From positions 1 through 64,000 of the forward strand of contig DJQB01000018.1 in NCBI GenBank assembly GCA_002439875.1: a DNA stretch of 64,000 nt. Reading direction: 5' to 3'. The position numbers and the translations under genes were made by a program. The first letter of the stretch is position 1. The number at the start of each line of letters is the position of its first letter. Origin of the DNA: Bacteroidales bacterium UBA6397 (GTDB lineage: Bacteria; Bacteroidota; Bacteroidia; Bacteroidales; UBA932). This document shows, piece after piece, positions 43,227-51,575 of this stretch. The notes below the pieces were generated by a model, which saw only the letters and a program-made list of their open reading frames with translations, did not search any database and was not told the DNA's origin.

Positions 43227-44399
43227 TCATTTTTTACGAAGCAGCCGAGAAGGCAGACCGTAAAAGAGAGCCAACACACACAGGACTGTGTTCAGGACAC
43301 TGATGCGGAAGAAGTCCATGAAAGGGCGGAAATGGGTGACACGCTCCCACTCCGGCGGATAATAGACCTTGATTCCGACCGGAATCATCGGGACTCCTTT
43401 CCAACATTGGAACACAAGGAGTTCCAGTTCCGCCTCGTAGCGGTAGGTCAAAAAATTGAGCCTTCCGATACGGTTCAGTTGATAGAGGCGGAAACCGGAC
43501 TGGGTGTCAGGGAGATTCACCCCGGTCTGGAGTCTGAACCAGAAATTCGAGAACTTGTTGGCGAAAGTGTTGCCTCCGGGCATATTCTCCATCCTTAGAT
43601 CGCGGCTTCCGACAAGCATGGCGTCAGGGCGCTCATTGGCCTGCGCGGCGAACACGGGGATATCCTCCGGAAAATGCTGGCCGTCAGCGTCAATGGTGAT
43701 GGCGCGTTCGAAGCCCCGGGCCTTGGCTTCCTTGAAGCCGGTCTTCAGGGCGTAGCCTTTGCCACGGTTTTCCTCGTAGCGGACAACCACAGCGCCGAGT
43801 TCTGACAAGAAGCCAGAGGAGCCGTCCGTGCTGCCGTCATCCACGACAATCACGTCCTTGCAGAACCTTAACGTTCTCCGTACCACGTCCTTGATTGTGC
43901 CGGCATTGTTATAGACGGGTATGATGACGCAGGTCTTCAGCTCCTTCAATAGGCCGGGCACTTCGACAGGTTCGGTGACCAGGTCTGTGGTCGCTGAGCC
44001 TGTCGAAGCGACTGGTTCATGAGAGCCCCGCCGGACAGCAATGGTATATTCAAGACTCATCCGCGAAAAGACTTTTTCCTCCGAGCGGACCGAAAGTTCC
44101 ACTTTCAGGATGCCGTCCGTCAGCGTCATCTTTTTGAATGAATATGTCACCTCGACTCCAGGGAAAAGCGGCTCCATGAATTTCAAGTCTGTTACCCGCA
44201 TGAGATTCAGCGATTTTCCAAGATGATGCTCAAGCAGTTCCGTGGCCACACGAATCTGCACGGCTCCGGGAGTGATCGGATAATCAGGGAAATGAGCCTT
44301 GAAGATCACATTGTCGGGTTCGAGCCTGATGAGTGGCTCGAATCCTTTCCCGGTCTCCTTTGTGGAGATCACAGTGAAGAACGTTCCTGAAAGTCTCAT
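43227..44399 (-). CDS. Hot-dog dehydratase fused to family 2 glycosyltransferase
   Basis: 390 residues. Residues 1-125 are a beta-hydroxyacyl-ACP dehydratase-like hot-dog domain with KAHFPDYPITPGAVQI carrying the catalytic His. Residues about 153-390 are a GT-A glycosyltransferase of family 2 (CVIIPVYNNAGTIKDVV, VVDDGSTDGSS, TIDADGQHFPEDI, DTQSGFRLY) with a C-terminal membrane helix. The linker (130-147) is encoded by an inverted pair of REP-like elements. ATG 44399 overlaps the upstream stop (ATGA). The dehydratase makes the polyene double bonds and the glycosyltransferase may attach or transfer a sugar; that is inference. Confidence 0.85.
   Translation of the reverse strand: MRLSGTFFTVISTKETGKGFEPLIRLEPDNVIFKAHFPDYPITPGAVQIRVATELLEHHLGKSLNLMRVTDLKFMEPLFPGVEVTYSFKKMTLTDGILKVELSVRSEEKVFSRMSLEYTIAVRRGSHEPVASTGSATTDLVTEPVEVPGLLKELKTCVIIPVYNNAGTIKDVVRRTLRFCKDVIVVDDGSTDGSSGFLSELGAVVVRYEENRGKGYALKTGFKEAKARGFERAITIDADGQHFPEDIPVFAAQANERPDAMLVGSRDLRMENMPGGNTFANKFSNFWFRLQTGVNLPDTQSGFRLYQLNRIGRLNFLTYRYEAELELLVFQCWKGVPMIPVGIKVYYPPEWERVTHFRPFMDFFRISVLNTVLCVLALFYGLPSRLLRKK
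43959..44010. repeat. Inverted pair of REP-like elements at a fusion junction
   Basis: CTTCGACAGGTTCGGTGACC (43961-43980) faces GGTCGCTGAGCCTGTCGAAG (43989-44008) across 8 nt. The pair encodes the linker between the dehydratase and glycosyltransferase domains and keeps the frame open. Confidence 0.8.
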
Positions 44400-44899
44400 T
44401 CGGGGATATTCATTTTTGAGAAACTGTAGCGGCGGCCAGGGCACTGCATGACGATGGTTCCGCCATCATCCACGGAGACATATTCATCTGTCGCCTTTGA
44501 CCTGAAAAGCCTTTTGAGATCATAGGCTATAGCCTTACGGATCAAGCATTTGTCAAGAGGTTTCATTGCATTTAGAAGTTTGACACGTCTGCGGTTCACG
44601 CTCATCTTGAAGTCGAAGGCTCTGATGCCGAACTCGTTGACTATGGCTCCTGCGATGACGCCGTCCATGCGCTTGACCACACATATTCCTGAAAAAGAGG
44701 CTTTTCTGAAGGTTATGACCACGATGTAGCGGGAGGTTTCATTGTCGTTGAACGGGAAAAGGCAGGGCGACACGGTCGTATCGGTCACCTCAATGGTTGG
44801 TGAGCTTTGCCGGACCACAGGCTCTCTGGCCATCGAGGCGATGGCGGATGACACACCAACAGACAGAAGCAGACTAATCAACAACAAAAACCTTCGCAT
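44396..44899 (-). CDS. Uncharacterized periplasmic protein of the cluster
   Basis: 167 residues with a signal peptide (MRRFLLLISLLLSVGVSSA). The mature part is beta-rich and basic near FKMSVNRRRVKLL. No family was recognised. Its overlap with the LolA-like gene (26 nt) and with the dehydratase-glycosyltransferase gene (ATGA) ties it to polyene export or assembly. Confidence 0.65.
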   Translation of the reverse strand: MRRFLLLISLLLSVGVSSAIASMAREPVVRQSSPTIEVTDTTVSPCLFPFNDNETSRYIVVITFRKASFSGICVVKRMDGVIAGAIVNEFGIRAFDFKMSVNRRRVKLLNAMKPLDKCLIRKAIAYDLKRLFRSKATDEYVSVDDGGTIVMQCPGRRYSFSKMNIPE

Positions 44900-45518
44900 C
44901 GACCGTCTTGTTATATTCAGCGTTCAGGATCGTGATCACCGTCTCGCCTCCGTTGTCAATCAAATCCACCTCATTGACCTTCAAGTCCTTGCCGAAATGC
45001 AGACGGACAGTCTTGAACATCTGCCTCATTTCTTTCTTGAGAGGCTCCAGCTCAGCCACATAGCAGCCCCCGTCCAGAAACATCCGCACCTTGAAATCCC
45101 CACCACCGGCCAGCCCCTGCCCCGTGATGCTGTTCATGATGATCCTCGCGATGGACTTGAAAAGCCTGTTCGAGTTCACATCCATCTTGCTGGAGGTCTG
45201 GCTGCTCTGCAGGAGCACCTTCTCCTTGTTCAGAATGAAAAGATAAGTGTACGGGGAGACATATTCCCACCTCAACATTCCGTCAGCGAACCACATCTTG
45301 CCTGTGGAGACCATCTTCTCATTGAGGATGGCTATGTCCTTGACCTGCCTGAAGTCAGCCTTGAGGCTTTTGATTCCGGCGCAGGAAGCGTCGATCTTTT
45401 CGATCGCCTCGGCTGTCTGAGCCTCTGTAAGCGGCTTATAGCCCGCGGCGAAGGCGGACAGAGCGCCAAAGGCAAGCGCAAGACTTATGAAAATTATCCT
45501 TAAACTTCTCATAATCAT
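44874..45518 (-). CDS. LolA-like outer-membrane lipoprotein carrier
   Basis: 214 residues with a signal peptide and a LolA-type half-barrel: IKSLKADFRQVKDIAIL, GKMWFADGMLRWEYVSPYT, and LFKSIARIIMNSITG. LolA-like carriers in aryl-polyene clusters are thought to shuttle the polyene lipid across the periplasm rather than ordinary lipoproteins. The start overlaps the transporter stop by ATGA. Confidence 0.85.
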   Translation of the reverse strand: MIMRSLRIIFISLALAFGALSAFAAGYKPLTEAQTAEAIEKIDASCAGIKSLKADFRQVKDIAILNEKMVSTGKMWFADGMLRWEYVSPYTYLFILNKEKVLLQSSQTSSKMDVNSNRLFKSIARIIMNSITGQGLAGGGDFKVRMFLDGGCYVAELEPLKKEMRQMFKTVRLHFGKDLKVNEVDLIDNGGETVITILNAEYNKTVDAKVFVVD

Positions 45519-45868
45519 TTAGCTATAAATACACACCCGCTGATGATCAGGAACACCCCGATCCAACGTGTGGCGGGAATATTCTCGTGGAAAATGAATA
45601 TGGCCGCAAGCATTCCGAACACATAACTCAGGCTGATCATCGGATAGGCCATGCTGAACGGGTATCTCTTGAGTATGTACATCCACAGAACCGTGCCTCC
45701 GGCGTAGCAGAGACCACAGCCAAGGAACCACCAGTTGACGAGCAGACGGCCGAAAAACGCCCACGTCCACTCAAAACCGCCCATCTTCTCAAGGGCGAAC
45801 TTGAGAAGCACCTGGCCTCCGGACAGCAGGAGACTTTGGGCGACAGACAATGTCAGCAGTCTCCACAT
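45515..45868 (-). CDS. Small SMR/EamA-type membrane protein
   Basis: 117 residues, four membrane helices. The end FMLAAIFIFHENIPATRWIG-type pattern (HENIPATRWIGVFLIISG) is typical of EamA/small multidrug resistance transporters, also of ArnE/ArnF-type lipid flippases. It may flip a lipid carrier in this pathway. It overlaps the neighbours on both sides (4 and 16 nt). Confidence 0.78.
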   Translation of the reverse strand: MWRLLTLSVAQSLLLSGGQVLLKFALEKMGGFEWTWAFFGRLLVNWWFLGCGLCYAGGTVLWMYILKRYPFSMAYPMISLSYVFGMLAAIFIFHENIPATRWIGVFLIISGCVFIAK

Positions 45869-46770
45869 AGGCCTTTAAGATAAACAAGCCCGACATCCTC
45901 TCCGGCGTCGTTCACGACAAGTATGTCCTCGTCAAGTCCTTTGGCTATCCTTATCGCTGCCTCGTAGACCCCGAGTCCCGAGGTCGAGAAGCATTTGCCG
46001 AACAGTTTGAAATAGTCCGCGCTGCGGATGACGCAAGAGGCATGATATTCACTGACAATAGCTTCCAGACTCTTTGGAGAGTGGAGGAGCTGAACGTCGG
46101 CCAGTTCGCAGAGAGGCTTCTCTGATGCGGCATCGGTCCCCGGGCCTGCCGAAGAGACCGGGGATGCGGACAACAAGAATGCGGATGAGGCCTCGGAGGC
46201 GGTTATGCCATCGCCGAAGTACCCTGCGCCTTTCAGAAAATCGTAGGTGGCCGGTGTCGTCTCATCGTGCGCCCCGACAAGAGCGTTGGAGACCCGACCC
46301 GCCTGAAGCTGGAGGAAAGCGTCCAGCAGCGCGCTCTCGAAAGAGATGTCTTTCTGTGAATATGTGCAGTTGCACCCATGGCAACGAAGCAGGATGGCCA
46401 CCGCCGAACTGATAGTGTTGTGGGTGGACATCATAAAATAGGTCGGTGGAAGCATCTCCTCCCCGTCCCGGCACATCGCCTCCAGAAAATTCTCCGTGTT
46501 CCCCATGCAGCCAAGTCCCGTGCCCGTGAATATGGCGTCCGGGCATTCGATGCCGGCCTCATCCAACGCGGCCAGGGAAACGGCGACCGCGCGTTTCAGG
46601 ATCAAGCCCATCCGTCGCGCCTGCATAGGATTCAGGAACGGCTTGAAATCCGGATCCTGACTTCTGAGATAAGGTTCCGAACATGGGACAGGATCCGTCA
46701 TCCAGTCCTCGCAGAGAGGCTTCTGGACAGAAATCTGGGCCGCGGAACGTATGTAAATTCTATTTGTCAT
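45853..46770 (-). CDS. Degenerate ketosynthase (chain-length-factor-like)
   Basis: 305 residues related to beta-ketoacyl synthases. The region that should hold the catalytic Cys reads TYSQKDISFESALLDA with Ser/Phe instead, and the His motifs are absent. The protein is shorter than an active synthase. In Bacteroidota clusters such proteins sit next to an active synthase and likely form a heterodimer that sets chain length. Here it overlaps the active KS gene (46760-47941) by 11 nt. A REP-like element encodes residues about 204-212. Confidence 0.75.
   Translation of the reverse strand: MTNRIYIRSAAQISVQKPLCEDWMTDPVPCSEPYLRSQDPDFKPFLNPMQARRMGLILKRAVAVSLAALDEAGIECPDAIFTGTGLGCMGNTENFLEAMCRDGEEMLPPTYFMMSTHNTISSAVAILLRCHGCNCTYSQKDISFESALLDAFLQLQAGRVSNALVGAHDETTPATYDFLKGAGYFGDGITASEASSAFLLSASPVSSAGPGTDAASEKPLCELADVQLLHSPKSLEAIVSEYHASCVIRSADYFKLFGKCFSTSGLGVYEAAIRIAKGLDEDILVVNDAGEDVGLVYLKGLCGDC
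46135..46159 (-). repeat. Degenerate REP-like element in the ketosynthase-like gene
   Basis: GGTCCCCGGGCCTGCCGAAG followed by AGACC; similar to GGTCGCTGAGCCTGTCGAAG at 43989 but with several changes. It lies in a linker-like segment (SPVSSAGPGTDAASE). Confidence 0.5.
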
Positions 46771-47941
46771 AGCGTGAGATCAACAAGGATGAGTCATTGC
46801 CTCCGAAACCGAAGGAATTGCACAGAACGTGATTGAGCGTGATTCCCTCCCGTCCGTCCGTCTCAGGGATGATTCCACCGTCAAACGGTTCCTTCCAGTT
46901 CAGGTTCGCCGGGATGAAGCCGTGACGGATGGCAAGGAGACAGATCACAGCCTCGATGCTGCCGGCAGCGCTGGTCGTGTGACCGGTGAACGCCTTTGTG
47001 GAAGACACAGGAGGGATCTTGTCTCCGAAAAGACGGAACATCGCCCGGCTTTCACTGGCGTCGTTATTAGGCGTGGCCGTTCCATGGGCGTTCACATAGT
47101 CGATGTCCGAAGGTCCCAACCCTGACATATTCAATGCCTTGGACATCGCCAGAAAAGCGCCTTCGCCATCATCCGAAGAGGCGGTCTGGTGGAAAGCGTC
47201 GCAGGCGTTGCCGTAGCCGTCCAGGACTCCGAGCGGCCGCGCACCTCTCTTCAAGGCATGTTCCTCACTTTCAAGAACCACGAATCCGGCTCCTTCGCCA
47301 AGATTCAGACCGTCACGGGTCGCATCGAACGGCCGGCAAGGCTCGCTGTCCAGAATCTTGAGGGAATTGAATCCGTTGAGATGGTACCTGGTCAGGCATT
47401 CCGAACCACCGGCGACGACAACGTCACAACGTCCGCTCCTGATCAGGTCAGCCCCAAGCATGATGGAATTCGCCGCCGATGAACAAGCCGTGGAGATCGT
47501 GGTCACAAGGCCGAAGCCGCCGAAGAAATCAGCGATCTCATCCGTGCAGCTTCCGCAGTCGTGAAGACGGAAAAGAGACCGGTCATCGCCATGAAGATAA
47601 TGACGTTCGGTCACATCCATTCCTCCGACAGTCGTCCCCGAGATCAAGGCCGAACGGTCCGAACCTTTGACTCCGGCCTCCTCCATAGCCTCATTGACAG
47701 CGATAATCCCAAACAATGTTGTACGAGGGATAATCCTGTCAGTGGGAATTCCGAGAAGGCCTTTCATTTCCTCATCGGACATCTTCACCTCCCCACAAGG
47801 AAGGTCAGAGTGAGCGGTCAGCAGATGCCTGACGCTTCCGACGCCACTTCTACGGGCGGTAAGGGAACGCAATGTCTCCTCTTTCCCCACCCCGATGGCG
47901 GAGATGATTCCAGATCCTGTTATGACGATTCTCCCGGACAC
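46760..47941 (-). CDS. Beta-ketoacyl-ACP synthase (FabF-like)
   Basis: 393 residues with C153 in ISTACSSAAN, His in NAHGTATPNND and His in TGHTTSAAGS, so catalytically complete. It probably is the main elongating synthase and pairs with the degenerate synthase encoded just downstream. It starts directly at the ACP gene's stop (no gap). Confidence 0.92.
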   Translation of the reverse strand: MSGRIVITGSGIISAIGVGKEETLRSLTARRSGVGSVRHLLTAHSDLPCGEVKMSDEEMKGLLGIPTDRIIPRTTLFGIIAVNEAMEEAGVKGSDRSALISGTTVGGMDVTERHYLHGDDRSLFRLHDCGSCTDEIADFFGGFGLVTTISTACSSAANSIMLGADLIRSGRCDVVVAGGSECLTRYHLNGFNSLKILDSEPCRPFDATRDGLNLGEGAGFVVLESEEHALKRGARPLGVLDGYGNACDAFHQTASSDDGEGAFLAMSKALNMSGLGPSDIDYVNAHGTATPNNDASESRAMFRLFGDKIPPVSSTKAFTGHTTSAAGSIEAVICLLAIRHGFIPANLNWKEPFDGGIIPETDGREGITLNHVLCNSFGFGGNDSSLLISRYDK

Positions 47942-48199
47942 TTACTTCGACTGGTTAGCCTTGATGTACTCGGCCATGGTTCTTACTGACTTGAAGACTT
48001 CCTTGCCCTCGGCAGGATTCTTCAGTTTGATGCCATAATTTTTCTCCAGAAGCAGCATAAGCTCCAGAGCGTCAATGGAATCAAGTCCAAGGCCCTCTCC
48101 GAAAAGAGGTGCGTCAGCGTCGATGTCCTCCGGTTTGAGATCAACCAGTTTCAAGGCCTCGATGATCTTTGTTTTCAATTCGTTGATAAGCGCGTCCAT
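47942..48199 (-). CDS. Acyl carrier protein
   Basis: 85 residues with the phosphopantetheine site GLGLDSIDALEL. A TTG at 48214 extends the frame, but ATG 48199 (MDALINELKTKI) is the normal start. One of two carrier proteins in the cluster; it sits between the degenerate and active synthases. Confidence 0.9.
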   Translation of the reverse strand: MDALINELKTKIIEALKLVDLKPEDIDADAPLFGEGLGLDSIDALELMLLLEKNYGIKLKNPAEGKEVFKSVRTMAEYIKANQSK

Positions 48200-48203
48200 A
48201 TTC

Positions 48204-48752
48204 TTATTTTTCAATTAAATATAATTCAGCCTCAAAATGTTCGGGATCAGAGCATTCCAGCCAACCGGCAATCGCGGATTCCGTCACCGGATCCTGAAAC
48301 GTCTGCTCCACAATCTCTTTCATCACCGCATCGTCCTTGTCCTCAAGCACATAAAAGGAAGTCTCTCCATAGTACTTGTTCCTGATGGCAATCTCCCCTG
48401 TCACGATGTTCGGCAAAGTGTAGACGAACACGGCGGGGCTCGGGAAAAAGCCACCTCTCCCGATAGTCTTCTGATACTCAACGTCATCAGCAAGAGATGC
48501 GCTTCTGTTGAAGAATATCACCGCCCTATCCTCGCAGTCCGTCTTCCTCGGCGTTTCCTCTCCCAACAGCAATTCAGCGGCGACGAATCCAAGACGGGCC
48601 AAAGGATCCATCTTGAAGAACTTAGGATAGTCTCCCACATTCTTACGGTAAACTTCCACCAGAAGTTCTGCGCCAACAGAGCCAAAAGTAAGTATTTTTT
48701 CCCCAACAATCACCTTTTCCGGAGTGATTGAGACGTGTGCCTTGACTTTCAT
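48204..48752 (-). CDS. Ketosynthase-like protein without catalytic residues
   Basis: 182 residues. The portion RAVIFFNRSASLADDVEYQ and SPAVFVYTLPNIVTGEIAIR resembles the N-terminal half of beta-ketoacyl synthases from flexirubin/aryl-polyene clusters, but at the equivalent of the active-site segment no Cys is seen. It may be a structural or chain-length subunit. It overlaps the previous stop (ATGA). Confidence 0.6.
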   Translation of the reverse strand: MKVKAHVSITPEKVIVGEKILTFGSVGAELLVEVYRKNVGDYPKFFKMDPLARLGFVAAELLLGEETPRKTDCEDRAVIFFNRSASLADDVEYQKTIGRGGFFPSPAVFVYTLPNIVTGEIAIRNKYYGETSFYVLEDKDDAVMKEIVEQTFQDPVTESAIAGWLECSDPEHFEAELYLIEK

Positions 48753-50404
48753 CTGTCTCCTCCTTTCTTGAATATTGCGGCAGCGTTGCAACCTCCGAAT
48801 CCTGACAACAACTTCACGAGAACCCTCTTTGTTGTCTTTCTCGCTTCAGAAGAGATGTTCAGCGGACAGGAAACCCCGCATTGTGAATATCCACGTGTCC
48901 CCAGGACCGTTCCGTCATCGACAGAGGTCATCGAAAGGATGGCCTCAAGGATTCCAGCCGCACCCATAGTGTGTCCAAAATAGCCTTTCAGACTGTTCAC
49001 AGGCACGTTTTGCAGTCCCGCGCGAGTCAGGGCGATGGATTCCATCTCATCATTGTAGGTGGTGGATGTACCGTGAACCGACACGAGCGCCAGATCCTCT
49101 GGCTTGACATCTCCAAGTACCGCTTTGATAGCCCTGAAACTGCCCTCACCTATTCTGGATGGACCTGAGATGTGGTTGGCATCGTTGCGGATCGCACCCC
49201 TGAGCAGCACCCAGTCATCCTGAACGGGAGTCTTGTACTGGAATATGACCGTGGCGGCGGCTTCCCCAAGATTCAACCCTTTTCTGTGGGCATCGAATGG
49301 TCTGCAAGCCTCCCGCGACAACGCCTTGAACGACTGGAAACCAGAAATGATGAAACGGGACTGGACATCGGATCCGGTCACGATCACCGTACTGTATTTC
49401 CCAGCCTGAAGTTCCCTCATTGCCGTGATCTGGGCGCAAAGTCCGGAGATGCAGGCGTTTGACACGACAACGGGCATGTTCTTATTCCCGAAGAACATGG
49501 CGATCTTCTCCGCCGAGTTTCCTAGCCGTTCCCTTTCGGCAGGACTGCCGCCGCAAGGCTCAGTCTCACTGTCCAAAAGTTCCACATTACCCTTCGTGGA
49601 GGACACCACAAACAGCACATCATCGGAAGCCGGGTCTATGCCGGTTCCTTTCAAAGCCTTTGACACAGAGAGAATCATACGTTTCTCAAAACGTGTCAGG
49701 CCGTCCAGTCCAGTTTGTCCGCCGGTCCTTGCCGACGAATCCATCCCGGCATATTCATCAGCCAAAGACTCTTCATCTATCAACGATGCGAAGAATGGCT
49801 CCGGAAGGTTCTTTGAAGATTCGTAGAGCCTCAGAGCCGACTTCCCGGCCTTCACCGCAGCATAATTTTCTTCCGTGGTTGTCCCCAGAGGCGAGATTAT
49901 GTTGTCTGAGACTTTAACCACGGCCTTATAATCATTGACCGGCCTGTTTTCGTCCAAAGAGATCACCATTGAGCCTTCCGCTACCATATTCCCATCAGAT
50001 TTTATAACCGCATCGACCATCAGCATTGTCCCATATTCCCCTTTAAGGTTGATCTCTGTCTCAATTGTCACGCCGGCAGCCGGAGTCTCCCGAACCTTAA
50101 AATCCTTCAGGGCGCAGACATAGCCAATGCTGACCGGCTTATGGAGTATGTACTTGTTGATGAAGCCTATCCTCGCGGCGCAGGTCTGGGCGATGTTCTC
50201 CACAAGACCTTCAGGGGCAAGTTTCCCGCCCTCCACGAAGACATTGTCCTCATGAATCAGGAACCGTGTCACCGTCTTCCGGTAAGAACACATCAATAAG
50301 TCGGAAATCATCACAAAAGGCTTCCGCTGAGGCAGAAGATCCACGATGTTCACAGATGTGAAGTCAAAAGTATTCAGTTCTTCCTCAGTCATTCCAGTAC
50401 TCAT
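48749..50404 (-). CDS. Hot-dog dehydratase fused to beta-ketoacyl-ACP synthase
   Basis: 551 residues. Residues 1-150 form a FabZ/ApeP-like hot-dog dehydratase (LLPQRKPFVMISDLL, APEGLVENIAQTCAA). Residues about 160-551 form a ketosynthase with C318 in SNACISGLCAQ, H444 in VHGTSTTYND and H478 in GHTMGAAGI. The fusion joins two consecutive steps of the elongation cycle. Its start overlaps the acyltransferase gene by 20 nt. Confidence 0.9.
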   Translation of the reverse strand: MSTGMTEEELNTFDFTSVNIVDLLPQRKPFVMISDLLMCSYRKTVTRFLIHEDNVFVEGGKLAPEGLVENIAQTCAARIGFINKYILHKPVSIGYVCALKDFKVRETPAAGVTIETEINLKGEYGTMLMVDAVIKSDGNMVAEGSMVISLDENRPVNDYKAVVKVSDNIISPLGTTTEENYAAVKAGKSALRLYESSKNLPEPFFASLIDEESLADEYAGMDSSARTGGQTGLDGLTRFEKRMILSVSKALKGTGIDPASDDVLFVVSSTKGNVELLDSETEPCGGSPAERERLGNSAEKIAMFFGNKNMPVVVSNACISGLCAQITAMRELQAGKYSTVIVTGSDVQSRFIISGFQSFKALSREACRPFDAHRKGLNLGEAAATVIFQYKTPVQDDWVLLRGAIRNDANHISGPSRIGEGSFRAIKAVLGDVKPEDLALVSVHGTSTTYNDEMESIALTRAGLQNVPVNSLKGYFGHTMGAAGILEAILSMTSVDDGTVLGTRGYSQCGVSCPLNISSEARKTTKRVLVKLLSGFGGCNAAAIFKKGGDR

Positions 50405-51287
50405 AAAAATTGAACCATTGGTCTGGGTAGAGCCTCAGAATCTCCGTGATTCCACCAGCGTAGGCTCTCGCCATCGCCACGGCCTTTTCCCTCACATCCA
50501 AGCCTTCCAGGCCTTCGTCCGGACGGAACAGATGCACACGATATTTTCTCAGCCCGACCTTCATCACAAAGACAGAAACCGTCGGGACACCTCTCATGGA
50601 CACCAGCAGGAACGGTCCCAAAGGAAGTTCAGCCTCAGCCCCGAGAATCTCACAACGGACTGTGCGGTTCGACCCGAAAACCCTGTCTCCGTGAATATTC
50701 ACGATCTCGCCATCCGCCAAGGCGTTGTTCAGAATCACTAAATGGGACATGTCCTCCGAGATGTTCACAAGACGGACATTGTTCACTCCCAAAACCCTGG
50801 TACGGTTCTCGGTGAGGGCTTTCCCTTCCCCAGCAAAAACGAGGGCGTTCATATTCTTTGGCGCCTTCAGCTCATAGCCAGCCAGTTCATCGTTGCCGAT
50901 GTGCGAACTTAACTGTACAAAGCCTTCCTTATGGGCGCAAAGATCCTCGTACATAGACATACGTGGCACCTCAACCTTGAATTTCTTTCCGGAATATGAC
51001 GCGAACCTATCCATGATGACGGTTCCGAACATCCAATGGCATGCGAACACATGAAAGAAAGATTTCAACGGTCCGAAACCATGTCTGCGGCGAAAGTAGT
51101 GGTAATTGGAGATGTACCCTTTATGATTGAATATCATATAGAACGGAATCGCAAGGCTCATCAGCAGGTAAAAGAGCCAAAGCGGAATGACCTTCATCAT
51201 TCCGATCAGAGACCTGTGCATCCACGATGTTCCGTCAGTCGTGCCCTGCCACTGCCTTTCTCCGCTCTCCGGCATATTCACTTCCAT
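50385..51287 (-). CDS. LpxL/HtrB-like acyltransferase
   Basis: 300 residues with an N-terminal membrane segment (WLFYLLMSLAIPFYMIF), the LPLAT-type histidine motif SSHIGNDELAG, and GDRVFGSNRTVRCEILG. It would acylate a lipid intermediate of the polyene pathway. ATG 51275 (MPESG) is a possible alternative start. The gene is 33 nt downstream of an ACP gene. Confidence 0.82.
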   Translation of the reverse strand: MEVNMPESGERQWQGTTDGTSWMHRSLIGMMKVIPLWLFYLLMSLAIPFYMIFNHKGYISNYHYFRRRHGFGPLKSFFHVFACHWMFGTVIMDRFASYSGKKFKVEVPRMSMYEDLCAHKEGFVQLSSHIGNDELAGYELKAPKNMNALVFAGEGKALTENRTRVLGVNNVRLVNISEDMSHLVILNNALADGEIVNIHGDRVFGSNRTVRCEILGAEAELPLGPFLLVSMRGVPTVSVFVMKVGLRKYRVHLFRPDEGLEGLDVREKAVAMARAYAGGITEILRLYPDQWFNFYEYWND

Positions 51288-51320
51288 AAGCGCCCAACAG
51301 GTTGGAGCGTGATTATATTC

Positions 51321-51563
51321 CTAAGCTATCTTTTCCTCGATGAAATCGTAGAGACTGCCGAGCGTCGTGAGCCTGCCGAGTTCCTCAGACTTGACCTTGA
51401 CACCAAATTCCTTGTCGATCAAGACTATGATGTCCACGATGTCGAGACTGTCGATGCCCAGATCCTTTTTTAGCGCGGCGTTGTCGTTCAAAAGTGCCGC
51501 GTCAATCTCAAACTCGTCAACGAGGAATCCGTTGACCTTGGTGATTATTTCTTCCTTACTCAT
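51321..51563 (-). CDS. Acyl carrier protein
   Basis: 80 residues with the phosphopantetheine Ser in LGIDSLDIVDI. Follows the methyltransferase gene by 12 nt. In aryl-polyene clusters a dedicated ACP often carries the aromatic starter. Confidence 0.92.
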   Translation of the reverse strand: MSKEEIITKVNGFLVDEFEIDAALLNDNAALKKDLGIDSLDIVDIIVLIDKEFGVKVKSEELGRLTTLGSLYDFIEEKIA

Positions 51564-51575
51564 TATAATGTTCTT

